From: Eublepharis macularius
Taxonomy: Eukaryota > Chordata > Lepidosauria > Squamata > Eublepharidae
NCBI RefSeq assembly: GCF_028583425.1
Contig: NC_072801.1
Location: 21,472,001 to 21,536,000 of the forward strand
Direction of reading: 5' to 3'
Length of the DNA: 64,000 nt
This document shows positions 52,791 to 64,000 of this stretch, piece after piece. Every line of letters starts with the position of its first letter. Within the stretch, counting starts at the first letter, position 1. The position numbers were made by a program, and so were the translations under genes. Below the pieces are notes generated by a model. It made no database searches. It was not told the DNA's origin and worked only from the letters and a program-made list of their open reading frames with translations.

Positions 52791-54211
52791 AGACTGCAGG
52801 CTTGTGCAAAGTAATGTGGATTAATCTCTTAAACTAGCTCTGCTGGTCACCTGTCATTTTAAAGGAAAACATTCTTCTCCTTTAAAAGCATGCCTCTTAC
52901 TCCTTTTAAATGCTAATATAGCTGTGCAGAGCTGTCAAATCTTCAGTTGGCCATTAAGCTCCCTGGGGTGCCCTTGGGCCACTTGCATTCTCTTGGCTTG
53001 ACCTACCTTGCAGGATTACTGTGAGGCTAAAGCACAGAAGAACCCATATGTGCCCATCCTGAGATCTTTAGAAGAGAGAGATTTTTAAAAAGTGGTAGCT
53101 CTGTGTGTGTTCAGCACAACAGGAATCCGTTCTTGGGAGGAGCAGGTCTTTTCTCAAACGGCTGAGCTGCCAGAAAAGCTGGTTGAGACGGTGGTTTCGG
53201 CAGCTAATTTGCTGGCTGTCAGATGTGTCACTGCAGGACACAAACATATGCCATGCTGTCTCTTCTTAATTCAAGATTTACTCCTCTTTCAAGTCTGGGC
53301 CAGCCACTGAAACCTGTTCGGTGTGTGATGTCACACTGTTGTCAGCCTTCATTTATAGCGGCTACTTCTGAGGGAATGGCTGGCTTAACTGGCACAGTTG
53401 TTAGTGTTGTGGAGTAGACTTCCTTCGTGTTCTGACCTGTGGTAGCTCAGTTTGCTACCACTGCAGATGCTAATTTGCCACTCTGAAGATTTAATCCGGC
53501 TGTCATTACTTTACTTATGGGGCTCATTTTCCCTCCTGTCCTACATCTGATTCAGTTTTTGGACTTGAAGTAGGAATTTTATCCGTCTCTTAGTCATTTT
53601 CTGGCAAGGAAAGCTCTTGCACAAATCTAAGGAAGATCGAAAACGAGTACATAAGATTGTTCCATTATCTTGCTGTATGTGGAATTTACCTGCAGGTAAT
53701 GGATCCCTTGAAATATATGTTCATATTTCTTTCGGTAAAGGTCCGTATCTTTTTTCCTTTGGTTCTTTTTTTCTTGCTTGGTGGAAGTAAAATACTGCTT
53801 AATACAGGGATCCCCGAAGTGGTGCCTGCCAAACTTCTCAGAAAGTGGGCAGGGTCATTGTAAGGCTGGGCTTATTATTGGCTGTCCTCATTCAGATAAA
53901 AGGGTCTTCCATGCCGCAGTGGGATTCAGGGGGTCTGGTATGCATGCAGGCTTTTTGTTTCATTCCCCATTCACATTTTATTATTTTAATGCCCCTTTCC
54001 CCCTTCTACCCTCCTCAGGCACTCCTTCATTTCTTTTAATTCCCCCTTCTGCAGTTCTTTTGCAAAGCAGGGAGGGACGTATTGTATTCAGCTCCAGCTG
54101 TTGTGGCAGCCATTTTGGGGTGGTGGTCACATTCCTTCTCAATTCCAGAAGTGCCCATAGGCTTGAAAAGGTTGAAGACCCCTGATCTAAAACTTTTGTA
54201 TCCACCTGTTA

Positions 54212-54455
54212 TCTGAAGGCCAAACTACAAGTGTTGCCTGACGCAGGTTGGACACTTGCCAGCTTCCCTCAAGTTTTGATGGGAAATGTTGGCAGCTTGG
54301 CGGAATGTTGGACAAGTGACAGTTGAAAAGTCCATTGGACAGCAGTCAGAGAGCCAAGCTGCAAGACCAGGATGCCTACATTTCCCATCAAAACTTGAGG
54401 GAAGCTGACAAGTGTCCAACCAGTGTCAGGCATCACTTGTAGTTTGGCCCTGAGG
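54212..54455. mobile_element. Palindromic MITE, longer GGCCAAAC type
   Basis: GGCCAAACTACAAGTG and inverted CACTTGTAGTTTGGCC bound about 235 bp with a second inner inverted pair (TCCCTCAAGTTTTGATGGGA). CTGAA and CTGAG flank it. Shares its ends with 16,955 and 32,682. Confidence 0.7.
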
Positions 54456-54549
54456 AGCTCAGAGCATTCCAAGATGACCTGCTGGACAGAGACTGCTTGA
54501 GTCCCCCCGTTATTGGGAATGGAACAACAGCTGGTACCTTCACACCGTC

Positions 54550-54745
54550 ATCCAAGCCCATACTGAGAAACTGCCTTATACAGGGTTGGACCAACTAGCT
54601 GTGATGGGCAGCCACACTTCAGGGTCTCAGGTAGAGAGGCTGTTTTATACATCTGCTGCTTGAGGTCTTTTTAAATGGAGATACCAGCACCTGACCCTGG
54701 GACTTACTAAATGCAAAGCACGTTCTTGGTCTCCAAGCCATGGGC
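54550..54745 (-). repeat. tRNA-derived SINE, minus orientation
   Basis: ACTGCCTTATACAGGGTTGG, CTTCAGGGTCTCAGGTAGAG and CACCTGACCCTGGGACTTAC follow the reverse order of the common tRNA-type SINE. Diverged. Confidence 0.6.
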
Positions 54746-55339
54746 TTTTCCCTGCTCATCCTTGGGGGCGCTTAAGTCATATGCTTAATGACTGAATCAA
54801 AGCAGCTGGGCAGGGAGTTAACAGCATCAGTTAAATTCTCAGCAAGCACAGCCCACATTAGAAACTGATTGGCTTATTTGTTAATAGGGGAAGGAAAGTA
54901 AGGTCCTCATTTTATCAAGCTAATGAAGAAGGAAAATAAAAAGCTAGCGCCCCCCCCCCCTCATCAAGGTGATTAAGAGAGGGAAAATTAGTAGCCAGTG
55001 TATGATGGGGAAACTTTGGGACAAGTATTCTGGTTTTGAGCACTTGGGAGTTGATGGGGCTTTAGAACTAAAAGTATGAAGGGGAAGGAAGCTGATTCAG
55101 ATGTGTGCTCTGCCATGGGAGTAATTGGGCAGTAGTCTGGTTATCAGATCTTTTGGGACTATTGAGTTGGAGCCCTAAGAAACAAAGGTAAGCAGCAAAG
55201 GTAATCTCCAAGATGGAGGTGACCAAAATTGAACTTCTTGCTTCAAGAGTTATCTGTAGGGGAGTTCAAAATAGAGGGAATTAACTGTAGTGACCGCTCC
55301 ACACCGCCATAAGATTCCTGGAGTTCTACTGGTATCCTA

Positions 55340-55500
55340 CTCAAGGTGTTGTACACAATTGTCCATTATCACCCGGTGAGGTTATGCTGAGAGAGAGTAA
55401 CTAATCCAAGACAAGCTTCATGGTGGAGTGGCAGTTCGAATCCCGGTCTCTTATGCTGGTTGGATATTATGCTAGTCGGATACTCTACACTGCCTTGATT
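55340..55500 (-). repeat. SINE fragment, minus orientation
   Basis: GAGAGAGTAACTAATCCAAG, GCTTCATGGTGGAGTGG and GTTCGAATCCCGGTCTC (reversed B box) mark an old tRNA-headed SINE. Confidence 0.55.
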
Positions 55501-56394
55501 TGGTGGGTCTTCAGCTTAAAATCCCTTGCGCTATGATGTGTCCATGTGTGAGACTTTTCTTCTGGCCTAAGATAACATGCTCCGTGCTCGCTTGAACCCT
55601 TCCAGTGCTTGCTAGGTGATACGTAACCTTTGTGAAGACACTAACAGTGCAATCCTAAGCAGAGTTACTCAAATCTAAGCCCATTGAAATCAATGGGCTT
55701 AGACTGGAGTAACTTTGCTTTGGATTGCACTGTGTTTAAATCTTAAATTGCTCTCCAAGCAAACTGTAGTTCAAATAGGAGCCCCTGGTTGTGGTATAAA
55801 TAAGCTTTCTCTATTTTTAGACCATCTGGGAGTGGTTTGGCTTTAAACCACAGGAAAGCTGATTAGGTTTCCTCAGGCCAACTTCTTTTTTATAGCTAAG
55901 ATTAGCAAGTCTTTAAATGGAGAATGTTGCAGTCCTCCCCTTATGTCCCCTGGTAGCTGATCTAAGTGGTCAAGTCAAAAAAAGATATCAGTGCTTTGTA
56001 ACTTTTGGAAATATAAATTGTTTACCCTACGCATTGCGATGAGCTAAGAAAAGGCCATGACTGTGTATGTAACTTGGTCTATAATTAGGTGGTAGAAATG
56101 TACCGATGGCTGCTGAACAGCAGTGCCAACTGTATTTGCTGGATTGTGAGCCATGGCACTCATTGATGTACAAATCCACCAGCAAGGTACATGCTTGTCT
56201 GCAGTGGGTGATGGTGTGCATGTGAGAACCCTGCCCACCTGGGTGTTGTCCTGAAGTCAAAATAACTCAAGCTATTTTGAAGCGCTGGGCCAAAAAGAAT
56301 CTTGCTTACACAGCCAGAAAATCTCTTTACATCAGGTAGCCACTGAAAGAGCTCTCCATTCTTGGTCTTGTGGTAGCTAAAGCTGTGCTGAGGA

Positions 56395-56620
56395 GAGGCT
56401 GTGGCTCAGTGGCGAAGGACCGGTTCAGCATGCGGAAGGTCCCAGGTTCAATCCTCCATCTCTCCAGTTTAAAGAACCTGGCAGCAGGGAAGGACCTCTG
56501 CCTGAGAACCTGGGAGAGCTGCTACCCATTTGAGTAGGCAATACAGACTAATGGACCAATGGTCTGATTTGGTATAAGGCAGCCGTGTGTGTGTGTGTGT
56601 GTGTGTCTGTGTCTGTGTTG
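56395..56620 (+). repeat. tRNA-derived SINE, plus orientation, with (GT)n
   Basis: GAGGCTGTGGCTCAGTGGCG (A box), AGGTCCCAGGTTCAATCC (B box) and CTGATTTGGTATAAGGCAGC, followed by a GT run at 56,586-56,617. The polymerase III boxes are recognisable, but this is a SINE, not a tRNA gene. Confidence 0.8.
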
Positions 56621-58639
56621 TAAGAGATCTCTCCTCTGCAGTTTCCCATGTTGTCCATGACTTCACCCACACCTGACTTGCAGAGGCAGAGATCCTTCAT
56701 ATCCAGAAGTACGGTGAGGGCCAGGTAGAAGTCAGCATTAGCCTCAGCAGTAACAGTTGAATTTTCCTCTTAAAATCCCAGGGATCACGAAGCAGCCTCA
56801 TTCAGTACCACCTTAGATCTTATCTTTTTGGCTGCGAGTGCAAACAGAGAGACTCTATAGGACACATGATTATCAGTGTCAGATAACAAAAACACAATCT
56901 TCTCGACTCTTAAAATCCATACATCAGAGGAGGTGTATGAATTCTGCAATCCGTGTGGCAAGTTCTGGGTATAGATTGGATACTTTTAAAAAACAGACTG
57001 AATCCACACAAGGTCTGCATTCAATCTTTTCTAGATGTTAGTGGTTCCAGGCTTTGGGAAGCAGTTTAAAAATGTGCATAGCTATCTTGTGAAATTTCCT
57101 GAAGAGGCACTGAAGTGGGCTTTAGTAGTCAAAAGGGCAGGGCCATCCATAAGTGAAGGGTGTCTTGTTTTTCCTTGTATTTAGTAAAAGGATAAGCCAT
57201 CTGTGTGTTTTCCAGAACAAAGGTATACCTGGTCTGAGGTAAGCAAGTAACAGAACGTGTTAGCTATTCCCATTTACCATATGGCTTCCCTCTTGATGTG
57301 TGCTTGCCTATTACATTTTCCCCACCCTTCTGAGGAGCGTGGGGTGGCAAAGGAAAAGTGTGAACTTGGGATCGAGGCACATTGATAGAGCGAGAGTCCC
57401 ATCAGTTTCCCTGGTTGCAGACTCTTTAGGCTTACTGGGATGTCAAGGAATAAGTCAGTCTCTCTCATATGGTGAACTGAGGCACTAAAAATTCTTGAAC
57501 TGTACCTCCTGATGTTCTCCACACTCCTTGTTGTGTTTGTGTAACTGGTTTCCTCTTTTATCGGTTGCGAATCGGCCTACCAAAGCACATTTTAAGCCTG
57601 TGTTTCAAGGTCATTCCAGTTCCCTTCCTTTTTTGGCTTTTCCCATACAGGCAACTGCCAGAACACATCCTCTGTTAAATAAACACTGCTCTGCTGTTAA
57701 GTAAACTTGGAAGAGAATCTCGGAGCATAGAATATTATCCTCCAAAATGGTGGTTTTAGGACATTCGGATCTGGGAAACAAATCTCTCTTGCTGAAACAG
57801 AAAAATCCAGTCCCTGGAAGCAAAATTGCCCATGTCTTGTTTCTCCATTGAGTGCAACAGATCGGACAGAGCATACTTGTCTTTTTAATTCCAAAGACAT
57901 CTTTCCCTTGGCATCAGAACAGCTTTGTAGTTGCTTTTTAGGGAGGTCACCTCTAGGAAGTAGAACACAGAAACATTCCCCGGGCAAGAAGCCCAAAGAA
58001 CTGAGCAGACTTCAATCTGGAGATGATATCCCTTCTTTCATCACACTCATGGCTTTGTGGCACATTATGTAATCTGCTGCTAGACAGTTTCAATCTCTTT
58101 GGATGCTTTAACCTGCAGTAAGCCTGGGTTGTCTGTCTCTGACTGAGAATGAATTGCCTTTGTTCTTATTGTGAGCCCTGCTTCTTTCTTTCTCAGAAGT
58201 TTGACACTCCTTGATGAAATCCATTCAGACTTGGAGGCATCTTCTTCTGTCATACAGGAAGTCTTTTTTTTTCTTTGCCAGAGTAAAACGGCCATCAGTT
58301 TTAATCGAGTACTTTGTTCTTGCTCCCTGCTTCAAGCTTGGTACCAAACCACGGGTCTCCAGGATGCGATTCTCATCTTATTTGATTGAAGGGAACGCCC
58401 AAATCCCAGTTGTGTATGATTGGGTTGTGTTGTAGAAATAAAAAGGAACAGCTTAGAGTTTAGTGGCTTGCCAAAGGTGAGAAATACCTACTGGGATTTC
58501 CTGGTTTTACAGTTCCATATTTCGTCATGATAGCATGTAAATAGGACTTAGCACTAAATATTCCAGATGCTTCATATGCATGATCTTGTATTCCTTACAA
58601 ACTAGGTAGATTGGGCAGCAGATGAGAAGGTGTAGTGGT

Positions 58640-59310
58640 TACTGTTGGATTAGGAGCTGGGTGACTCAGGCGCCAATCCCCATTGGCCATTAAAACCCAC
58701 TGGGTGACCTTGGGCCAGTCATGCACACTCAGGCTAACCTACTTCACAGGATTGTGATGAGTAGGGCTCATTTTGAGGGGGAATACGCAGGAACGCAGTT
58801 CCGGTAGTTCTCCAAAGAGGTCACATGTCAGGTGGCCCTGCCCACCTGATTTTGGACCGTTTTGGGCCTGTTTTAGCCTGGATTGGGCCCAAAATGGCCA
58901 GGATTGGGCCTAAAACAGCTAGGATTGGTCCCCAAACGGCCAGGATCGGGCTTCTTACAGGTGGTGGATCACTGTCCCGCTCAGCAGCAGCCCAATTCTG
59001 ACCATTTTGGGCTCCTTTTCAGCCTTTTTCAGCCCCTTTTTGCCATTTTGGGTCCAATTTCGGCCCTGAATGGCCAGGATTGGGTCCAAAACAGCCAGGA
59101 TGGGTGAGGCCAAGGGTGTGGCATATGCAAATCAGTTATGCTAATGACACTTCCAGTGATGGCAAGGGGTGTGGCATATGCTAATGAGTTATGCTAATGA
59201 GTTCCTGCAGCTCTTTTTCTATGAAATGACCCCTGGCGATGAGGATAAAACCGAGAGGAGAACAATGTAAGCTGTACCCGTTGGGGAGAAAAGCAGGGAA
59301 TAAAAGAAAT
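58640..59310 (+). repeat. Squamate SINE split by a hAT-like element
   Basis: TTGGATTAGGAGCTGGGTGA, CTGGGTGACCTTGGGCCAGT and TAACCTACTTCACAGGATTG precede the insert. GATGAGGATAAAACCGAGAG and CAATGTAAGCTGTACCCG follow it. Confidence 0.8.
58762..59235. mobile_element. hAT-like hairpin element, long type, 8-bp TSD
   Basis: 474 bp from TAGGGCTCATTTTGAG to AAATGACCCCTG, flanked by GTGATGAG (58,754-58,761) and GCGATGAG (59,236-59,243), one mismatch. The body of GGCC/AAAATGG words folds back on itself. Same family as 24,923-25,353. Confidence 0.85.
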
Positions 59311-60726
59311 AACGGCTTGCTTAGGGTAACCTAGTGAGATTTGAACCGGGGAATGTCACCCTACAAGTAAGTCTTAGCCATGCTGTACATTAGCTCCCTA
59401 ACTTCCTCAAACAGCAATGTGATTTCAAAATACCATTTCCTCAGTCCATATCTCCAGATTTCACATGGTGCTTCCCCTCGCTGTCTGTGGCAGAGAGCTC
59501 TCGCTCTTCTTTCTTGCAGATGACAACTAAGACCTCTCAGTGTGTGCCGATTCTGAGCTAGATCGGTACAGGAGTGAGAGCAGGCTTGCAGGCTGCCCAG
59601 AACCCTTCCTTAAGGATGTGTTTGAAATAAAAGCGGGGGAATGTGTTCAAACTAAAGGCACATCGAAATTATTCTGGGATACGTATGTGCATTTTACTCC
59701 TTTGCAGGAGGCCCCCCATGCTTATTAGTCTTATTTGTCAAGCACAAATATGTGAAAGGCTGGGGGTGATGTGTTTGGGTATGCGTTGGGGCCCCACAGC
59801 TACCTAAAGATGAGCTTGTGGGAAGTGAGGCACGTGGTGGGACAGGCACATTCTGTTTTCTGTGATTGGGAGGGGCAGAAGAGAGAAGGAGCCCAATGGG
59901 TCAACAGAGAGATGCCTTGATAAAGGAACAGGGACTGTAGACTATACTACTCTGTACTGTTTGTTGCTGTAAGTAGGGTCATGCTTGGTAACTTCTATAG
60001 CGTTTAACACGTCAGGTTTAATTGCTTATGTTCTATTTCAGCATTGTCTCAGCTCTGTATCAGATTTCTGCTTGTTTTCAAATCTCTGCAAATTTGCATA
60101 CTCTGTTGCGTTGTTGTTTATTGAATGTCCCAGCTGCTGATTGTATTGACTCACATTGTGTCCTCCACCTTGATTCTCAGAGAGAGAGAGAGAGGGAGGC
60201 AAAGGGTAAATACTGTAAATAAATAGGTGGTATTTGAGGCCTGCAAGCGTGCAGCTGGCCCATTTTTTTCTTTAGTGGTAATGCCTAGTATAATCAGATC
60301 CATCCACCTGTTTGCAGGAAACGTCAACTTTTTAAAGTTACTTCTTTATCCCCACACCCTATGTGCCCCCCGCCGCCAAATAACACCATCATTGAACGTG
60401 GTGCTTCAGATTACAAGATACCCTGCCCCAAGTTTGGATGTTATAGCTTCCATTTGTGATCTCTAGTAGATAAAGGGGATTCCCCCCCCCCCCGCCCCCA
60501 AGGACTTGTGATGGTGATAGGGAGTGATGGTGTTCTTAAGAACTAGGGAAATCTTGAGCAGGCTGTTCTGGTGGCTTTTGGAAAAATGTCACTGGGTAGG
60601 TAAGATGAGCCGCCAAGAACTTACTTTCTTTAAATGGAAGTTGCAACATATAATGTTTGTCCCCCTCCCCCTTTAAGGTGTCCCATCCAGGTTTTCGTAA
60701 CTTTTTGCCCCTCTCTTATCTTACAG

Positions 60727-60859
60727 AGTTGGAGTCCTGGAAGACACTTTCACCTGTCTGGGCATCCTCTGTGCTATCGTATTTTTTCCTATCGGAATTC
60801 TTTTTTGCCTTGCATTGAGGCAACGAAGATGTCCTAACTGTGGGGCGACGTTTGGTTAA
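60727..60859 (+). CDS. BRI3: BRI3 exon 3, residues 94-137, membrane segment and second CxxC
   Basis: The acceptor CTTACAG precedes A, completing Arg94, then [20 protein letters not shown] and [10 protein letters not shown]. This hydrophobic segment (about 103-124) is followed by basic RQRR and CPNCGATFG, then TAA at 60,857. The CxxC-hydrophobic-CxxC layout resembles LITAF-type zinc-binding membrane domains (my inference). The tail is the best conserved part of the family. Confidence 0.97.
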
Positions 60860-61115
60860 GGAATCGATTGATATACAATCGCACAAAGGCTTTGGGGAGC
60901 CGTAACTATATTGTAGTATCTTTTTTCTAATGTAAATGTCATGTACAATCATGTTGATGCTTCAGAGCTGATTTTGTATAACTGTGAGGAAAGCTTGAGT
61001 TTCTTGCATGTAAAGATGTCCGATGAGCATGTCCATTGCAAGATGCAGTTGCTACCTGGCTTCTTGTTTAAATGCACCTTCTGAAAATTTAAATAAAAAT
61101 GGCTTTTTTGCATCT
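60860..61115 (+). other. BRI3: BRI3 3' UTR
   Basis: An AT-rich, repeat-free stretch from the stop codon to the first polyadenylation signal. The short UTR of about 250 bases fits a compact 3' end. The cleavage position is estimated. Confidence 0.7.
61092..61097 (+). terminator. BRI3: BRI3 polyadenylation signal AATAAA
   Basis: AATAAA lies 233 bases after the stop, followed about 13 bases later by a T-run (GGCTTTTTTG), a fitting downstream element. It is the first canonical signal after the coding exon. Confidence 0.75.
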
Positions 61116-61295
61116 TCACAATACGAACATTTCTTGAAAGAAACTATGGATTTGTACCATGTTAAAAGCGGTGTGTGTTAAATAAGCATGTGGGTTGGAA
61201 AACATTCAGGGACTTGTTTAAACGAGCCAACAAAGCTTAAATTCCATCTCTTATAGCTGATAAAAGCAATCTTTTTTTAAAAAATGGAGCATGTT

Positions 61296-61551
61296 CAGGG
61301 CTTTTTTTCAGTGGGAACGCGGGGGAACGGAGTTCCGGAACCTCTTGAAAATGGTCACATGGCTGGTGGCCCCGCCCCCTGACCTCCAGACAGAGGGGAG
61401 TTTAGATCGCCCTCCGCACCAGGCGCAGAGGGCAATCTAAACTCCCCTCTGTCTGGAGATCAGGGGGCGGGGCCACTAGCCATGTGACCATTTTCTCTGA
61501 GGGCAACCCACTGAGTTCCACCACCTCTTTCCCCAGGAAAAAAAGGCCCCG
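61296..61551. mobile_element. hAT-like hairpin element, short type, 8-bp TSD
   Basis: 256 bp from CAGGGCTTTT to AAAAGGCCCCG, flanked by AGCATGTT (61,288-61,295) and AGAATGTT (61,552-61,559), one mismatch. GC-rich inverted arms as in 30,575-30,820. About 200 bp past the BRI3 polyadenylation signal. Confidence 0.85.
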
Positions 61552-61559
61552 AGAATGTT

Positions 61560-64000
61560 TATCAGTTCAGTGAACTACACAATCGTTTTTTTGTGCCATA
61601 GGAGCCCCTAGGAATAAACACTCCCATGCCTAAAAAGCCAGAAGGATGTGAGCATCTCCTCCACTGTATAGCCTCTGCTGTAAGCAGTTGCTTCATTGCC
61701 CTTAAGACTGCACTGGTGACTACCAAGCTTTGTTTTTCTGGGGCTTTAGCATTTCAAGTATAATACCATGCTAAGAGGATGTTCTGCAAGGCATTTGAAC
61801 AGTAAGTATTTCACAGTCTATTACCATGTGCTGGAATATATGGATCACTGTTCCAACCTAGTATGTCTTTGCTCTTACCGTATTTTTCTCCCTGCCCTCA
61901 TCTCTTTTCATCTCCTATGAATGCACTTAATTGCTACGATCCTTTATTCCTGCTGATGACAGAAATTACTGTTCATTGGAGGTTCCAAAACTGCAACATC
62001 TGAAGGGGGCCTTTCTGATCTATCGTTTACCAACAACACCATGCTGGAGATGTAAAATAGCTGCACTGCTGTCTGTCAGTGAGGAATGGAGTGCTGACAT
62101 TTAAAAGGGCTAAATTCTTGTTTTGGGGGGGGGGGGTTCACAAAATACTTTGACCGTCACAATCCAAACAAAATGAACACTTCCCTTCAGGCCACTTCAC
62201 TTTTTTTTAACATAAATGTGTTTACGTCAAAGTAACTCATAACTTAGATGAGATTACCTGGTAAGTATGCTTAGGAAAGCAGCTGAAATGTCCTAGGCTT
62301 GTGGACTTGATATTCAGGAAAAGAGGGAATTATTTTGTCCATCAGTGAAACAAGTTGCTTATTGACCCCAGTAGCCTCAAAGGGAAGAGAAGTGCATAAA
62401 AGCTAGTATTAACTTTTTGATGTATACCCCTGCATGGAAACTTGACTGTACCCCACATACAGTTGATTCATGGGGCCATTCAGAGGGAGAACCGTATCAG
62501 GTGTTGGTACCTAGGAGAGCCTAGCTGGTGGTTACCACTGTCTGAAATGCTTTTATGACCAAGTAAGCCATGGCAGGTTACCAGAGCCACTGGAACACGC
62601 TGGACTCTGGTAGGTTAGTGAGTGGTTCTGGTTGTTCAGAACCCATATGTTCATTTGGAGGGATCCAACTGAATAGTCTTCTCCTATATATGGACAGAAC
62701 CAAGCAGATTCAAGCATTGAGGTGGACAGGCTGATAAAGATATGAGGTGGTCCTGACATGGAGAGTATCTTGGAAGAGAGAGACTTCCAAGAGCTTCACA
62801 GAAATGCAAAGGAACCTTAAAAAGGGCAAGCCGGAAGATCCTGCATCATCTTTGTACACACGTGATGCTGCCATGTACTGGAACAGACCAACAGTCCATC
62901 AAAGTCAGTATTGTCTACGACTCTGCAGGGTCTCTGGCGGAGGCCTTTCACATCACCTACTGCTTGGTTTCTTGCAGACCCCTTTAAAATTGGGACAGTT
63001 TACATAGTGCATATGTACAGCTTTGCTGCAAATCCTTACCAAAACTGCTCTCTGGCCCATTAGGAAAAAAACTAGGAAGCAGTCACAAGAGTACTTTTTT
63101 GCTTTCAGGAATAATAAATGTATTCTAATATATATAAAAACAGTTGTTTTGAATGGGTACAGATATACCTGGCCACTTTAGAAGAGTAAGCTGCTTTGTC
63201 AATTTTAACCACCTTTCTCTAAAAAACTAACTCATTGGCTGCAGTTAGGGATTGGGTTCTGGATATGAGCAACTGGCCTTTAGCAGCCTCTAGGATTATC
63301 CTTGTACAATTTGATGAAGTTTTTTTGGGGGGGAGGGTGCTACTGGCCCACCTCACTGGCAATTGAACGTAAGCGCCTGCAAGCCATAAGTGCCTTTTAG
63401 AAATGAGCGTAAAGCATAGGGATATTTCTTCTACAAACCACAACCTGAAGATTGTTGGTGTCTACACTTGCTCTAGAACAGGTGTTATCTGTAGTCTACA
63501 TGCTCAGAGAAGGCTGCTACTTTCTAAACGTGCTGATTTTCAGAACATCTTGTGAAGAAACCCACTATGTCCAGCAGTACAGTGTACTTTCATTACATAC
63601 ATATGGTAGCAGGTAACATGAAGCTGCCTTCTAACATGGTATACAGATCTCTACAGGGTTCCTCTAAGATTTAAGAGGAAGGAAGAGAAACCCCCATATG
63701 CTGTTCTGAGCTCCTTAGAAGGACAACAAGATCAGTCTACATTCCTCAAGTTTCTTCCCCCAAAGCAGTGTGTGTTGAGATGTGTGTGTTATTTTCTAGC
63801 TTCTATCCTCCCTACCTTCCTGAGACTGGGAAAGAGGAGGAGGTTAGTAAGACTAGTTTAATCGAAGAAAAGGCCATTGGAATGTCTGTGGAGACCACAC
63901 AACTCTGAGCCCCATTGTACAACAACCAGTTCACTGTGTTGTTTCCGAGTTCTGTAAATTAACTATCAACTCCACCCATCCCGATTTCATGGTTCTGTCA
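61560..64000. other. Downstream of BRI3, no gene seen
   Basis: AT-rich DNA with a reversed tRNA-SINE piece at about 62,845-62,975 (ACAGTCCATCAAAGTCAGTA) and a shorter one near 63,615. No exon was recognised. In human the next gene is BAIAP2L1 as I recall; none of it is visible here. Confidence 0.6.

Larger units (their letters stand above)
50387..60726 (+). other. BRI3: BRI3 intron 2
   Basis: A 10.3-kb intron: CR1 (50,480-51,600), L2 (51,890-52,790), MITE (54,212), SINEs (54,550; 55,340; 56,395; 58,640) and a hAT element (58,762). The stretches 52.8-54.2, 55.5-56.4, 56.7-58.6 and 59.3-60.7 kb hold no recognisable feature beyond simple repeats such as the C-run at 60,482. Confidence 0.75.

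Noticed and set aside
56395-56480. Possible tRNA gene (A and B boxes present)
   Set aside because: The cloverleaf arms do not close and the sequence continues into a SINE body.

Overview
This is nuclear DNA from a vertebrate, most likely a squamate reptile (lizard, possibly gecko-like). Two recognisable protein genes are split into many small exons by long introns. The introns are full of reptile-type interspersed repeats: CR1, L2 and L1 LINE pieces, tRNA- and 5S-rRNA-derived SINEs, hAT-type hairpin elements, a Penelope-like terminal repeat and a solo LTR. The squamate call rests on repeat style recognised by eye. The two gene calls rest on exon-by-exon protein similarity with every splice site checked.

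Layout. Positions 1-37,090 on the minus strand hold TECPR1 (tectonin beta-propeller repeat containing 1). Twenty coding exons (numbered 2-21) are visible between 33,584 and 1,490, and all join in frame at GT/AG sites to give residues 1-1029 plus the first base of codon 1030. The last roughly 130 residues lie beyond the left edge. A non-coding first exon and CpG-rich promoter sit near 36.9-37.2 kb. Positions 37.3-43.3 kb are intergenic and repeat-filled. Positions 43.4-61.1 kb on the plus strand hold BRI3 (brain protein I3): a CpG-island promoter, three coding exons (137 codons) and a polyadenylation signal at 61,092. Positions 61.6-64 kb show no gene.

Biology. The genes are divergent neighbours, as I recall them being in human 7q21.3. 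Both act at lysosomes: TECPR1 recruits ATG5-ATG12 to lysosomal or autophagosomal membranes through DysF, AIR and PH regions, and BRI3 is a small lysosomal/endosomal membrane protein. The BRI3 CpG island contains a perfect TCACGTGA palindrome of the CLEAR (TFEB/TFE3) type.

Most interesting signals: an inverted pair of Penelope-like repeats, each with a hammerhead-like ribozyme fold; two unexplained coding-like blocks inside TECPR1 intron 3; the CLEAR-type site; several hAT-type families with 8-bp target duplications readable by eye; and a 52-bp minisatellite with an inverted copy.
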